In this document: piece by piece, positions 1 to 9,006 of the stretch
How positions within the stretch are numbered: position 1 is the stretch's first letter
How the letters are laid out: each line of letters starts with the position of its first letter
Assembly: GCA_963794185.1 (NCBI GenBank)
Contig: CAWCDM010000103.1
Coordinates: 6,563 to 70,562, forward strand
From: JAMXLO01 sp963794185
GTDB taxonomy: Bacteria > Pseudomonadota > Alphaproteobacteria > Acetobacterales > Acetobacteraceae
Length of the DNA: 64,000 nt
Direction: 5' to 3'
The notes under the pieces: model-generated
What the model was told of the DNA's origin: nothing
What the model saw: only the letters and a program-made list of their open reading frames with translations
Database searches by the model: none
Made by a program: the position numbers and the translations under genes

Positions 1-404
1 GCGGCGCTCACTGGCGGCGCTCGGCACGGTAGCACCAAGAAGTAAAGATGCGCCAACAGCACCGGCTGGAACGACAGCGGAAATTATATCGAGATATCTC
101 TGCCACAGGCGCATCGCAAAGCCTCATCATCGATGGTCAGCGATGCGCCCGCCGGAGGCCGAAGATCGGGCGGTGCCAGACGGTCATGCAACCAAAATCG
201 ACAAATTTCACAGCAGCCGCGCCGCGACGGCTTCCGCTTCAGTGTTACGCGAGGCATAAGTACGCTACCAAGTCTTGGACGCCATCTTCAAAGCCGGCGT
301 TGGCCCGTTCAAGGTGGACCGCGAAGTGGCCGGTCCAGTCAGAGAAACAGGAATCGCAGTCTGAGGCTCGGTCGTATGCCGGTCTCAGACGCGGGAGGGA
401 AGAA
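1..404. other. Left-edge region without an assignable gene
   Basis: No recognisable gene. One forward frame is open from the window edge (base 2) to a TAA at 257-259, giving an 85-residue peptide without recognisable motifs. It could be the end of a gene that begins outside the window, but in GC-rich DNA such an open frame can arise by chance. The last 12 bases contain a purine-rich ribosome binding site (about 393-400) for the next gene. Confidence 0.3.
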
Positions 405-878
405 ATGCACCACAACCGCTCGGTCGCCGCCGCCGTGCTCGCTGCCCTGCTCATCGGCCCGGTCGCCGCGCAAGCTCCCCCCGCCAGTGACGCAGCTCCT
501 ACGGCCCTTGTCACTGTTCCCGCGGGCTCACTGCAAAAGACCCAGAACGCCTGGCGCGGGCGGGCGCTGATCGGCACCCCGGTCTTCAATGACACAGGAC
601 AGCGTATCGCGACGATCAGCGACCTGCTGATCACCGATGACGGTATGGTGGACCGGGTTGTGGTCTCCGTGACGCAACGCCGCAAGCTGGTCGCCGTACC
701 CTTCGGCCAGCTCCGTTTCGTGCCGAGCCAGAGCGTCGCAACACCCGTTGGACGGAGGGCAAGGCGCCTGACCCAGATCGCGACCAACGCCATCAAGCCG
801 TTTGGCGTTATGCTGCCCGGCGCCAGTCAGGATTCTCTGGCAAGCATGGAGACGTTCCGTTTCGCCCCATCGCCATGA
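405..878 (+). CDS. Exported PRC-barrel domain protein
   Basis: A 157-residue protein starting at an ATG preceded by GGGAGGGA. Residues 1-22 look like a Sec signal peptide (a short basic start, then a run of Ala/Val/Leu ending in AAQA). The central part, about residues 48-100, has the PRC-barrel pattern seen in small alphaproteobacterial exported proteins: GTPVFNDTGQRIATISDLL followed by DDGMVDRVVVSV. A conserved-looking tail, PGASQDSLASMETFRF, is also typical of these proteins. PRC barrels are small beta-barrel modules found in RNA-processing, photosynthetic and stress-related proteins; for exported versions the role is usually unknown. The frame is open much further upstream (from base 48), but that extension has neither a ribosome binding site nor sensible composition. 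It converges on the permease gene to the right. Confidence 0.72.
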   Translation: MHHNRSVAAAVLAALLIGPVAAQAPPASDAAPTALVTVPAGSLQKTQNAWRGRALIGTPVFNDTGQRIATISDLLITDDGMVDRVVVSVTQRRKLVAVPFGQLRFVPSQSVATPVGRRARRLTQIATNAIKPFGVMLPGASQDSLASMETFRFAPSP

Positions 879-971
879 TCCAAGCGGGAACTGTCTTGTA
901 CGACCACGAACGCGATCATTCGCGGGCGTCCCCCGAATGGACGGCTCCGTCGCAAGGCCCACCAGAGCCGG

Positions 972-2807
972 TCAGAACATCGGCAACAACCAGGGCACAA
1001 GCAGGACACTGACGATCAGGACGACAAGGGCGAACGGCGCCCCGACGCGGACGAAATCCCCGAATGCATAGTTGCCTGGACCAACCACGAGCGTGTTCAC
1101 GGGAGACGAGATCGGGGTCATGAAAGCAGTTGATGCTGCCAATGCCACGATCATCGCGAATGGATATGGCGAGGCCTGGAGATCACCGGCGATCGCGAGC
1201 GCGACCGGGGCCATCAGCACCGCCGTTGCCGTGTTCGAGATGAACAGGCCCAGCAGTGCCGTTATGACGAACAGCATCGCCAGCACCAGGCGCGGTCCGG
1301 CGCCACCGACCAGGGCGACCATCCCGTCAGCCGCCAGATCGACACCACCGGTCCGTTGCAGCGCGACCGAAAACGGCATCATCCCGACGATCAGTATCAG
1401 ACTCTTCCAACTGATCGACCGATAGGCGCTGTTGAGATCGACGCAGCCAAATAGGCCCATCAGCAGACAGCCAAGCAGGGCGGCCTGCACGTTCGGGACA
1501 AGACCGCTGACCATCAACCCGACGACGAGCGCGAGCGTCGCCAACGCGTGGGGCGCTTTGCTCGCGGCCGGTAGAGCCTCGTCCAGCTCGTTGGGCATGC
1601 TGAGCACAACCATGTCGCCGCCCTCAGCGTGCAGGCGCCTGATATCCGCCCAGAATCCGACGAGCAGCAGCGTGTCGCCGATCCTGAGCCGTTCGTTGAG
1701 CAGGCCATGGCCGTGCACCGCGCGCCCGCGCCGCAGGCCGATCACGGTCAGGCCGTGTTCCCCCCGAACCCTGGCCTCGAGCACGGTCTGGTCGATCAGC
1801 GTCGACTCGGCAGGAACAATAGCCTCCACCATGCCGATCTCGTGCCGAGCATCGGTGAAGTAGCCGCCGTCATCGCCGAGCGGCAGGACATCGACCGCGA
1901 ATTTTTGGCGGAGTGATTCGGTCTCGATCTCCGGCGCGAGGACGTCCACGTACAACACGTCGTCGGTCTGCAATTCCGTCTGTGCGACGGGGCGTATCAT
2001 CTCGGTGCCCAGTCGAAGGCGCCGAACGATGGCCACGAGGTTCACGCCGGCCGCCCGCAGTGACAGCTCTTCGAGACGCTTTCCCACCAGCGGTGATTCG
2101 GATGTGACGCGAACGCGGTATTCCCGGTCGGCCAGACGATACTGTTCGATCCATGTTTCCAGGCTCGGGCGTCGGCTGGCCACGACCGGATCGTCTTCTC
2201 CCGCGGCCAGCATTTTGCGCGCGAAGACCATGTAGACGATCCCCAGCACCAGCACCGGCAGCCCGAACGGCGTGAAGCTGAAGAACCGAAATCCCTCCAT
2301 GCCGTGGCGCGCGAGTTCCGCGTTCACCACAAGGTTGGGTGCCGTCGCCACGAGCGTCAGCATGCCGCTGATCAACGCCGCGACGCTCAGCGGCATCATC
2401 AGCCGGCTCGGCGCCGTGCCTGTATTGCGGCAGATGCGCAGCACCACCGGGATGAAGATCGCGACGACCGCGGTCGAGCTCATCAGGGCGCCAAGCCCTC
2501 CCACCACCAGCATCAGCAGCACAAGGAGGCGTGTCTCGCTGGCTCCCGCCGACGCGTTCAGCCAGTCGCCGAGCCGTCTGGCGACGCCCGTCCGTACCAA
2601 TCCTTCACCGATCACGAACAGCGCCGCGATCAGCACGATGTTGGAGTCGCTGAAACCGGCGAGGGCCTCATTCATGGTGATGATGCCGGTGAACGGCATC
2701 ACCGCGATCATGATCAGCGCCACGGCATCCATGCGGGGCCGGCCGACAACGAACATCGCGATCGCGGCGACGAGCAGAAGAAGGATGACTGCGAGATCCG
2801 TGGTCAT
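972..2807 (-). CDS. SLC13-family anion permease with TrkA-C domains
   Basis: A 611-residue inner-membrane transporter. The N-terminal half has several hydrophobic helices, and the motif SNTATAVLMAPVALAIA near the C-terminus matches the SNTA-type signature of the SLC13/DASS divalent anion symporters. Between the membrane halves, roughly residues 200-370, lie two soluble RCK_C/TrkA-C repeats (ESPLVGKRLEEL and ESTLIDQTVLEARV), the usual arrangement in bacterial SLC13 permeases annotated for sulfate, citrate or arsenite-like anions. The substrate cannot be read from the sequence. I chose the second ATG (first base 2807) because GGGGAA sits at good spacing before it; an in-frame ATG six codons earlier is possible. 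It is divergent from the M20 peptidase gene. The permease at 5334-7146 has the same architecture. Confidence 0.85.
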   Translation of the reverse strand: MTTDLAVILLLLVAAIAMFVVGRPRMDAVALIMIAVMPFTGIITMNEALAGFSDSNIVLIAALFVIGEGLVRTGVARRLGDWLNASAGASETRLLVLLMLVVGGLGALMSSTAVVAIFIPVVLRICRNTGTAPSRLMMPLSVAALISGMLTLVATAPNLVVNAELARHGMEGFRFFSFTPFGLPVLVLGIVYMVFARKMLAAGEDDPVVASRRPSLETWIEQYRLADREYRVRVTSESPLVGKRLEELSLRAAGVNLVAIVRRLRLGTEMIRPVAQTELQTDDVLYVDVLAPEIETESLRQKFAVDVLPLGDDGGYFTDARHEIGMVEAIVPAESTLIDQTVLEARVRGEHGLTVIGLRRGRAVHGHGLLNERLRIGDTLLLVGFWADIRRLHAEGGDMVVLSMPNELDEALPAASKAPHALATLALVVGLMVSGLVPNVQAALLGCLLMGLFGCVDLNSAYRSISWKSLILIVGMMPFSVALQRTGGVDLAADGMVALVGGAGPRLVLAMLFVITALLGLFISNTATAVLMAPVALAIAGDLQASPYPFAMIVALAASTAFMTPISSPVNTLVVGPGNYAFGDFVRVGAPFALVVLIVSVLLVPWLLPMF

Positions 2808-3108
2808 GGTGGATTCCCCATGCACAGGTAGAAGACTGCCAGCGCCGCAGACAGTCGATGCGGGGGGTACCGCATGTCGGCCTGCTGTTGGAACAGCATT
2901 GTCGGCGGCGGCTCGTTGGCGATGGCGGTGTAAACGCCATGTTCGCGGCGACAGACATGAGCCCAGAGTCCCAGCATCATGCCCTGCGTCCCAATTGTCC
3001 GATAACGCGCGCGACCCCCCGATGATTCAAGAATGGGACATTCGGCGAAAACTTGCATGTCGGCAATGCGGCGCTTATCAAATAGGCAGTTTAGGGGGAG
3101 TTTCTGCC
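2808..3108. other. Divergent intergenic region (permease / M20 peptidase)
   Basis: Three hundred bases between two divergently transcribed genes, so both promoters should lie here. The only element I can support is the GGGGGAG ribosome binding site at about 3094-3100. The peptidase reading frame stays open through this region, but the translation is not protein-like in composition. Confidence 0.4.
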
Positions 3109-4515
3109 ATGGTCGCCAGCTCGAATGCTGTGGTCGATGCCGTGCTCGCGCAGGTGGATCAGGACCTGGATCACGCGCGCGGACGTCTGTTCGATCTGCT
3201 GCGCATTCCCAGCATCAGCACCCAGCCCGTGCATGAGCAGGACGTTCGGCATGCGGCTGAGTGGCTCCGCGACCAGCTTGCGGGGCTTGGGTTCAAGGTC
3301 GCAATCAAGCCGACTGCCGGGCATCCCGTGGTGCTTGGGCATTATCCCGGACCCACCGGCACGAAGGCGCCGCGCATCCTGTTCTACGGACATTACGACG
3401 TGCAGCCGCCGGATCCGCTGGAACTCTGGAACAGCCCGCCCTTCGAGCCGCAGATCGTGGAGGGTCCGCATGGTCCTCGACTGGTTGCGCGCGGCGCCGT
3501 CGACGACAAGGGACAGTTGATGATGTTCGTCGAGGCACTGCGCGCCTGGAAACAGGTTGGCGGCGGCATTCCCGCCCCCGTGACCATGGTGCTGGAAGGC
3601 GAGGAGGAAATCGGCAGCCCCAATCTCGAACCGTTCCTCGTTGCCAACAAGGCCTCTCTCGCCGCCGACTTCGCACTCATCAGCGACACCAATATGTGGG
3701 ACATCGCCACGCCCGGCGTCACCACGCGGCTGCGCGGGATGTGCAACTGCGAAATCACCCTGAAGGGTCCCGGGCTCGACCTGCATTCCGGACTGTTCGG
3801 TGGTTCCGCGCTCAATCCGATCAACGCACTGGCGCGCATCCTGGGCGATATGCACGACGAACAGGGCCGGATACAGCTTCCGGGTTTCTACGACGCGGTA
3901 AAGCCGATCACGGCGGAGCAACAGGCGGAGTGGCGGGCGCTCGGCTTCGATGAGGGGGCGTTTCTGCGCGGCATCGGTCTGTCCGCCCCAAGCGGTGAGC
4001 ACGGACTGCCGGCGCTGCAGCGCATATGGGCGCGGCCCACGGCGGACATCAACGGAATGTGGGGGGGCTACACGGGGCCGGGCAGCAAGACGATCATTCC
4101 GTCCGAAGCGTCGGCCAAGGTTTCTTTCCGACTGGTGCCTGATCAGGACGCGCAGGCAGTCTTCGAGTCGTTCCAGCGCTTCGTCGCCGAACGGTTGCCA
4201 CCGGGTGCGCAGGTCTCATATCAGGCTTTCGGCATGTCGCCCGGCATGGAGATCGCAACCGATACGCCCTGGGTGAAGGCGGCGCGCGCCGCGCTTCGGC
4301 AGGAATATGGGCGACCTGCTGTCATGATCGGCAGCGGCGGATCGATCCCAGTGGTCGAACAGATCAAGCGAACGCTCAACATCGATACGCTGATGATGGG
4401 CTTCGGACTGGACGACGACCAGATCCACAGCCCCAACGAGAAATTCGAGATGCTTTGCTTCCACAAGGGGACGCGATCGCACGCGATCCTGCTGGGCAAA
4501 CTCGCGGCGGATTGA
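3109..4515 (+). CDS. M20-family metallopeptidase (dipeptidase)
   Basis: A 468-residue cytoplasmic di-zinc peptidase of the M20/ArgE/DapE/carnosinase group. Metal-binding and catalytic signatures are intact and in order: GHYDVQP (first His and catalytic Asp, about residue 106), ARGAVDDKG (bridging Asp), EGEEEIGS (catalytic Glu plus metal Glu), ISDTNMWD (metal Asp), and the HSPNEKFE motif near the C-terminus (last metal His). The lid-domain motif DLHSGLFGG is also present. Length and motif set fit the CNDP-like dipeptidase branch rather than ArgE. The start is an ATG seven to eight bases after GGGGGAG. An AbgT transporter, whose E. coli relatives work with M20 hydrolases AbgA/AbgB, lies 3 kb away on the other strand, so a role in using imported peptides or amides is plausible but inferred. 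Confidence 0.9.
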   Translation: MVASSNAVVDAVLAQVDQDLDHARGRLFDLLRIPSISTQPVHEQDVRHAAEWLRDQLAGLGFKVAIKPTAGHPVVLGHYPGPTGTKAPRILFYGHYDVQPPDPLELWNSPPFEPQIVEGPHGPRLVARGAVDDKGQLMMFVEALRAWKQVGGGIPAPVTMVLEGEEEIGSPNLEPFLVANKASLAADFALISDTNMWDIATPGVTTRLRGMCNCEITLKGPGLDLHSGLFGGSALNPINALARILGDMHDEQGRIQLPGFYDAVKPITAEQQAEWRALGFDEGAFLRGIGLSAPSGEHGLPALQRIWARPTADINGMWGGYTGPGSKTIIPSEASAKVSFRLVPDQDAQAVFESFQRFVAERLPPGAQVSYQAFGMSPGMEIATDTPWVKAARAALRQEYGRPAVMIGSGGSIPVVEQIKRTLNIDTLMMGFGLDDDQIHSPNEKFEMLCFHKGTRSHAILLGKLAAD

Positions 4516-4619
4516 CAGCGAGGCGGCTGCCGGAAGCGGCTGTCGCTGCCGACTTCGCAGTCATGGCGTGCGGGGGTGCTGTGCCGGATATATCGTGTGG
4601 GCTGGGTTAGCCCGCCGCC

Positions 4620-5231
4620 TCAGACGATCTCTGGGCCGGCCACCAAGGCCTTCCATTGGTTGAACCGACCACCGGCGTCGCGATCGACGAACCACGCCTG
4701 ATAGTCGAGGTCCGGGTGGCGAAACGCGAGTTCCTCCTTCAGCCTTTTCGCGTCGGCCAGATGCGCCGCCAGTTCCAGCTTCGGGTCGTCCAGCACGCGC
4801 TGGCCATAGGCGATCCCGAGCGCACCGCAATTGCCGTGGTCCACCGCGATCAGGGCGGTGATTCCGTGCAACTGCACCGACGCACCGATATTGTCCCAGA
4901 ACGTCGTCTCCCAGCCGGCAAATGCGGGCGCCACCACGCCAACCGCTGCGCCCGCGACGGTGAACTGGCTGTACTTGCCATCCAGACCAATCGCATGGCT
5001 GCCCGGCGCCGGTCCGTTCATCCACATGGCGATCGGTGACTGGGTGCGCGGGTCAACGCAGGACAGCAACATTGCTCGATATTCCTTTCCCTGCGTCCGC
5101 CCAACGACGGGAGCCAGCGTGAGGCCAATCCCGGCGGCCGCAGCCAGGCGCAGGAATCCTCGTCGCTGCAGAGCATGCCGATGAGATGGCGCAGCGTGAC
5201 AGGAACAGGAGACAGTCTGGAATGTGCTCAA
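4620..5231 (-). CDS. Exported beta-carbonic-anhydrase-like protein
   Basis: A 203-residue protein with a twin-arginine-type leader (RRGFLRLAAAAGIGLTLAP, about residues 24-42), so export by the Tat route is likely. The mature part carries both halves of the beta-carbonic anhydrase zinc site: SCVDPRT (Cys, Asp, Arg dyad) and VDHGNCGAL (His-x-x-Cys). Beta-carbonic anhydrases interconvert CO2 and bicarbonate; Tat export would suit a folded zinc enzyme. The body between and after the motifs is divergent, so catalysis is not certain. The start is a TTG preceded by AGGAA; no in-frame ATG precedes the twin arginines. It is the last gene of a minus-strand run after AbgT and an SLC13 permease. Confidence 0.75.
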   Translation of the reverse strand: MSTFQTVSCSCHAAPSHRHALQRRGFLRLAAAAGIGLTLAPVVGRTQGKEYRAMLLSCVDPRTQSPIAMWMNGPAPGSHAIGLDGKYSQFTVAGAAVGVVAPAFAGWETTFWDNIGASVQLHGITALIAVDHGNCGALGIAYGQRVLDDPKLELAAHLADAKRLKEELAFRHPDLDYQAWFVDRDAGGRFNQWKALVAGPEIV

Positions 5232-5333
5232 GGTCGGATTCCTAATCGTTCACGAAGGCGATCATGGTCACGCGATTCTCGCTGGCGCCCCACCGCGTAC
5301 CTGCTTCCGGTAGCACGGCCATCGGTCCGCTTG

Positions 5334-7146
5334 TCAAAACCTCCAGAACACCGGGACGAGGAATTCCGCGACCACGAAGAACAGCAGCAGCAACGGCAGC
5401 CCGAGCTTCCAGTAGTCCCCGAAACGGTAGCCGCCAGGGCCCATCACCATCAGGTTGACCGGTGTTGCGACCGGGGTAAGGAACGCGGCCGCCGATGCCA
5501 CCGTGACGCTCATCAGCACGGGCCGTGGGGACACGCCGATCTCGTGCGCAGCCGCCACCGCGATCGGGATGATGATGAGCGCTGTCGCCGTGTTGCTGAT
5601 GAGCTGACCGAGAATTGCCGTCAGCACGAACAGCCCCGCAAGCAGCGCATAGGGACCCGCGTCGCCGACCAGACGCACCAGAGTCTCCGCCATCATGTTC
5701 GCCGCACCACTTTTGGACATGGCGGTGGAAAGCGGGATCATGGCGCCGACCAGAATCACCGTAGTCCAATTGATGGAGCGGTAAGCCTGTTCGACCGTGA
5801 CCACGCGCAGCAGGACCATAGCACAGGCGGCGAGCAGGCCGGTGATCGCCGATGGAACCGCGCCGGTCGCAAGCAGCAGCACCATCCCGAGCAGCACCGC
5901 AATCGCCGTCTTTGCCCTGGCCCCCATCGGAACCGCCTGCCGGCGAACGAGTTCCGGCGAGTCGACGACCAGTACATCGGGATCGTCGAGGTGATCGTCG
6001 AGCGCCTGCCAGGTCCCCTGAAGCAGCAGTGTATCACCCGCAGCCAGCACGGTTTCGTCCGGCCCCTGGTCCTCGTCCCTGCGCTGCACCGCGAGGATGA
6101 CCAGATCGCCGCTCGGCGTGACCATGCCAGGAAACACCGACTGCCCGATCATGCCGGAGCGCGGCGGGATCACGACTTCTGCCAGGCCGGAGCTACGGTT
6201 GAACAGTGTCTGTGCGACATCGGTGGGTGCGTCCTCCGTCCGGAAGGCCAGCAGCTTGTCGGACGCCAGACTGCCGACGGTTTCCGCCTCGCCCCGCACG
6301 ATTAGGATATCGCCCTCGGCGAGCGTGGGGCGCCGGACCCGACCGCTGCCGTCGCCGGCCTGGATGGCGACCATGGTCAGCCCCGCATAGTCCGCCAGGT
6401 CGACGGCGCTTGGCGACGCGCCGACATACGGGGAACGTGCCCGTAAGCGGAGTTGGAACAGCCCGTCGTCCAGGCGGTACTGCTCGACAAGTGTCCGGGC
6501 GTGCCTGCTGAGGTCGAGCGGGAGCGTCCGCCCACTGCGCTCCGGCAGCAGCCGCTGTCCGAACAGCACGACGATCAGGATCGTTCCGAATACCAGGGGG
6601 ATGCCGGCAAGGGCGAACGAGAAGAAACCGAACGGCGGCAGTCCTGCCTCCGTCGCTGCTTCCGACACCAGCACGTTCACGGGCGTACCGGTGAGTGCCA
6701 GCAGCGATCCGGAATGCGCCGCGAACACAAGCGGCATGAGCAGCTGCGAGGGAGCGCGACCGAGGCGGATCGCCATCACGACAACCACCGGCAGCAGTGC
6801 CGCGACCGCTCCGTTGACGCTGATCAATGCGGTGAGCACGGCAACCAGGGTCATCATGAGGACGAGCAGCCGCACGCGGCTTTCTCCCGCCTGGGCGATC
6901 AATCCCTGTCCCGCCCATGCCGTCACGCCGGTCGCGTCGAGGCCCGCACTGACGACGAACAGCGACGCGATGAAGATGACGGCCGGGTCGCCGAGTCCGC
7001 CGAGCGACTCCATGGAGATTGAGCACGCCGGTGAAATACAGCGCGAGCGCCGTGCCAAGTGCGACGAGCACGACCGGAATCGCATTCCAGACGAACAGAA
7101 CCACGATCGCGACGACGATCGCGAAGGTGATCGTGATGTGGCTCAT
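5334..7146 (-). pseudogene. Second SLC13-family permease with TrkA-C domains, frameshifted as read
   Basis: The N-terminal 43 or so residues (MSHITITFAIVV..., two helices) are in one frame and the rest, from SLGGLGDPAVIFIASLF on, in the next. The switch is at about 7009-7017. Removing one base there gives a continuous 603-residue protein with the family layout: N-terminal helices, two TrkA-C repeats (RSPYVGASPSAVDL and RSGMIGQSVFPG), then C-terminal helices with ISNTATALIIIPIAVAAAH. This is the paralogue or architectural twin of the permease at 972-2807. As read, the product would be truncated or would have to start internally. The neat restoration argues for a sequence error or a very recent mutation. 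It follows abgT by about 100 bases on the same strand. Confidence 0.8.
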
Positions 7147-7247
7147 GCTGCCCGCCCCACGCGCGTCATCGCAATCCTTCCCCGCCGCGCCGGATGCCGG
7201 CTAATCGAGCGGTACCAAACAGGCTGGCTCCCCTTCGCGGCCTGTCG

Positions 7248-8783
7248 TTACACGCCAAGCGGGATTCCCAGAAGGTACCAAAGAACCAGGAATACAGTCC
7301 ACACGACATACAGTATGGCAGCATAGGGCAGCATCATCGCAACGACTGTACCCACGCCCGCTTCCTTGTCGTATTTCTGGGCGAATATGACGATCATGCC
7401 AAAATAGGCCATCAATGGCGTAATGACATTCGCCGGCGAGTCGCCCACCCGATAGGCCGCCAGCACGACCTCCGGTCCGACATTCAGCTTCAGGAACAGC
7501 GGCACGAAGATCGGCGCGAGAATGGCCCATTTGGCGATTGCGGCGGGGATGATCAGATCGACCACGGCGGTGATGACGACGAAGACGATCAGCAGCGTAA
7601 GCGATCCGAGGTTTGCATTCTCGATGACGTCGGCCAGCCGAACGGCGGCAATTGTCGCGAGATTGCTGTAGTTGAAGTGGGCGAGGAATTGGCTGATCAC
7701 CAGGAACAGGAAGAGCAGGCCGCCCAGGCCGGCAAAGGTCTTGGTGATCGCGGCGATCGCTTCCGTCAGACTGTTGATGGTTCCGGCGCCTTTGCCGTAG
7801 GCGAACCCGGTGACGAGGAACAGCAGCATGATCAGAACGATCAGGCTGTTCATCAGGGGCGAGTCGCCGATCAGCGCGCCCGTCTCGGCATTGCGCAGCG
7901 GAGCGCCCGGAGGCAGCGCCAGCAACGCGATGACGATGACGATGCCGATCAGCCCGTAGAGTGCGAACCGCAATCCCCGCGCCTCTTCGACGGATGTTCC
8001 CGCGCTTTCCTCGGTCGGCCGTTCTCCATGGTATTCGCCAAGCCGAGGCTCAACCACCCGTTCCGTGATCACGGTGCAGACGACGCAGAGCAGAATGCTC
8101 GACACGATGGAAAAGTACAGATTCGCAGTCACATAGATGGAGGATCCTGGATTGAGCAGGTGGACGGCGTCGTTGGTGATTTCGGTCAGCACGCCGTCGA
8201 CCGGTGTGATGATCAGGTTCACGCCGAACACTGCAGCAACGCCCGCGAATGCCGCCGCGAGTCCCGCAATCGGATGCCTGCCCAGACTGAGGAAGGCGGC
8301 GGCTCCCAATGGGATCAGGACCAGGTAGCCGGCGTCGGACGCGACGCTGGACAGCACGCCCATCGCAACGATGATGAAGGTGATCGCCCTGCGGGGGGCC
8401 ACGATCACGATCTTGCGGATCAGCGCGCCGATCAGACCGGCCTCTTCCGCAAGGCCCACGCCCACCATGGCCACGAGGATGATGCCGACCGGGCCAAAGC
8501 CCAGGAAATTGCTGACGACCGACGTGATGATGAACCGGATTCCCGCCACCGTCAGCAGGCTGTTGACGACCGCTGTCGCCTCGACAGCCTTATGGGTGTG
8601 CGGATCGATGACCTGATAGGTGACGCTCGTTCCCAGCAGATAGAAGATATGCGACAGCACGATGACGACGGCTGACATCAGCAGGAAAATGACGGCGGGA
8701 TGCGGAACCTTGTTGCCCACGATCTCGACGCCGTCGAGCAGCTTTTGCAGGAACGTCTTGTTTGCCACATTGGTTTGACTCAT
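7248..8783 (-). CDS. abgT: AbgT-family transporter
   Basis: A 511-residue, strongly hydrophobic inner-membrane protein of the AbgT family. Typical segments are the N-terminal FLQKLLDGVEIVGNKVPHP, the SSVASDAGYLVLIPL region, and the PSAI-like/loop region VTPLMAYFGMIV near the end. E. coli AbgT imports p-aminobenzoyl-glutamate, a folate breakdown product; other members (MtrF, YdaH) export sulfonamides, so direction and substrate are uncertain here. It begins with ATG and is followed by the SLC13 permease and the carbonic-anhydrase-like gene, probably one transcript. The M20 peptidase on the opposite strand is a possible functional partner by analogy with AbgA/AbgB. It lies downstream of the DcaP-like porin gene with a 223-base gap that holds no recognisable gene. 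Confidence 0.88.
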   Translation of the reverse strand: MSQTNVANKTFLQKLLDGVEIVGNKVPHPAVIFLLMSAVVIVLSHIFYLLGTSVTYQVIDPHTHKAVEATAVVNSLLTVAGIRFIITSVVSNFLGFGPVGIILVAMVGVGLAEEAGLIGALIRKIVIVAPRRAITFIIVAMGVLSSVASDAGYLVLIPLGAAAFLSLGRHPIAGLAAAFAGVAAVFGVNLIITPVDGVLTEITNDAVHLLNPGSSIYVTANLYFSIVSSILLCVVCTVITERVVEPRLGEYHGERPTEESAGTSVEEARGLRFALYGLIGIVIVIALLALPPGAPLRNAETGALIGDSPLMNSLIVLIMLLFLVTGFAYGKGAGTINSLTEAIAAITKTFAGLGGLLFLFLVISQFLAHFNYSNLATIAAVRLADVIENANLGSLTLLIVFVVITAVVDLIIPAAIAKWAILAPIFVPLFLKLNVGPEVVLAAYRVGDSPANVITPLMAYFGMIVIFAQKYDKEAGVGTVVAMMLPYAAILYVVWTVFLVLWYLLGIPLGV

Positions 8784-9006
8784 CGGCCGCCCCCTCCGAC
8801 AACCCGCCAGGTAGACCTGTTATGCGGTTGCCTTGCGTTGTAAGGGCGGGCCCGACAGCCCACCCGCTTCAGGTTCCCGACGACAACGTCGCCCGGTTTC
8901 TCTCGAAAGCACAAGGCTATCCAGTGCGGTCTCCCGGATGCCAAGGTTGCGCACCCGTCACGGCGAAGCGGTATTTGGCGATCCAGGACAACCCGCACCG
9001 TCACCT

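Noticed and set aside
2272..3108. N-terminal extension of the M20 peptidase frame
   Set aside because: Antisense to the SLC13 permease and not protein-like; the ribosome binding site at 3094 sets the start.
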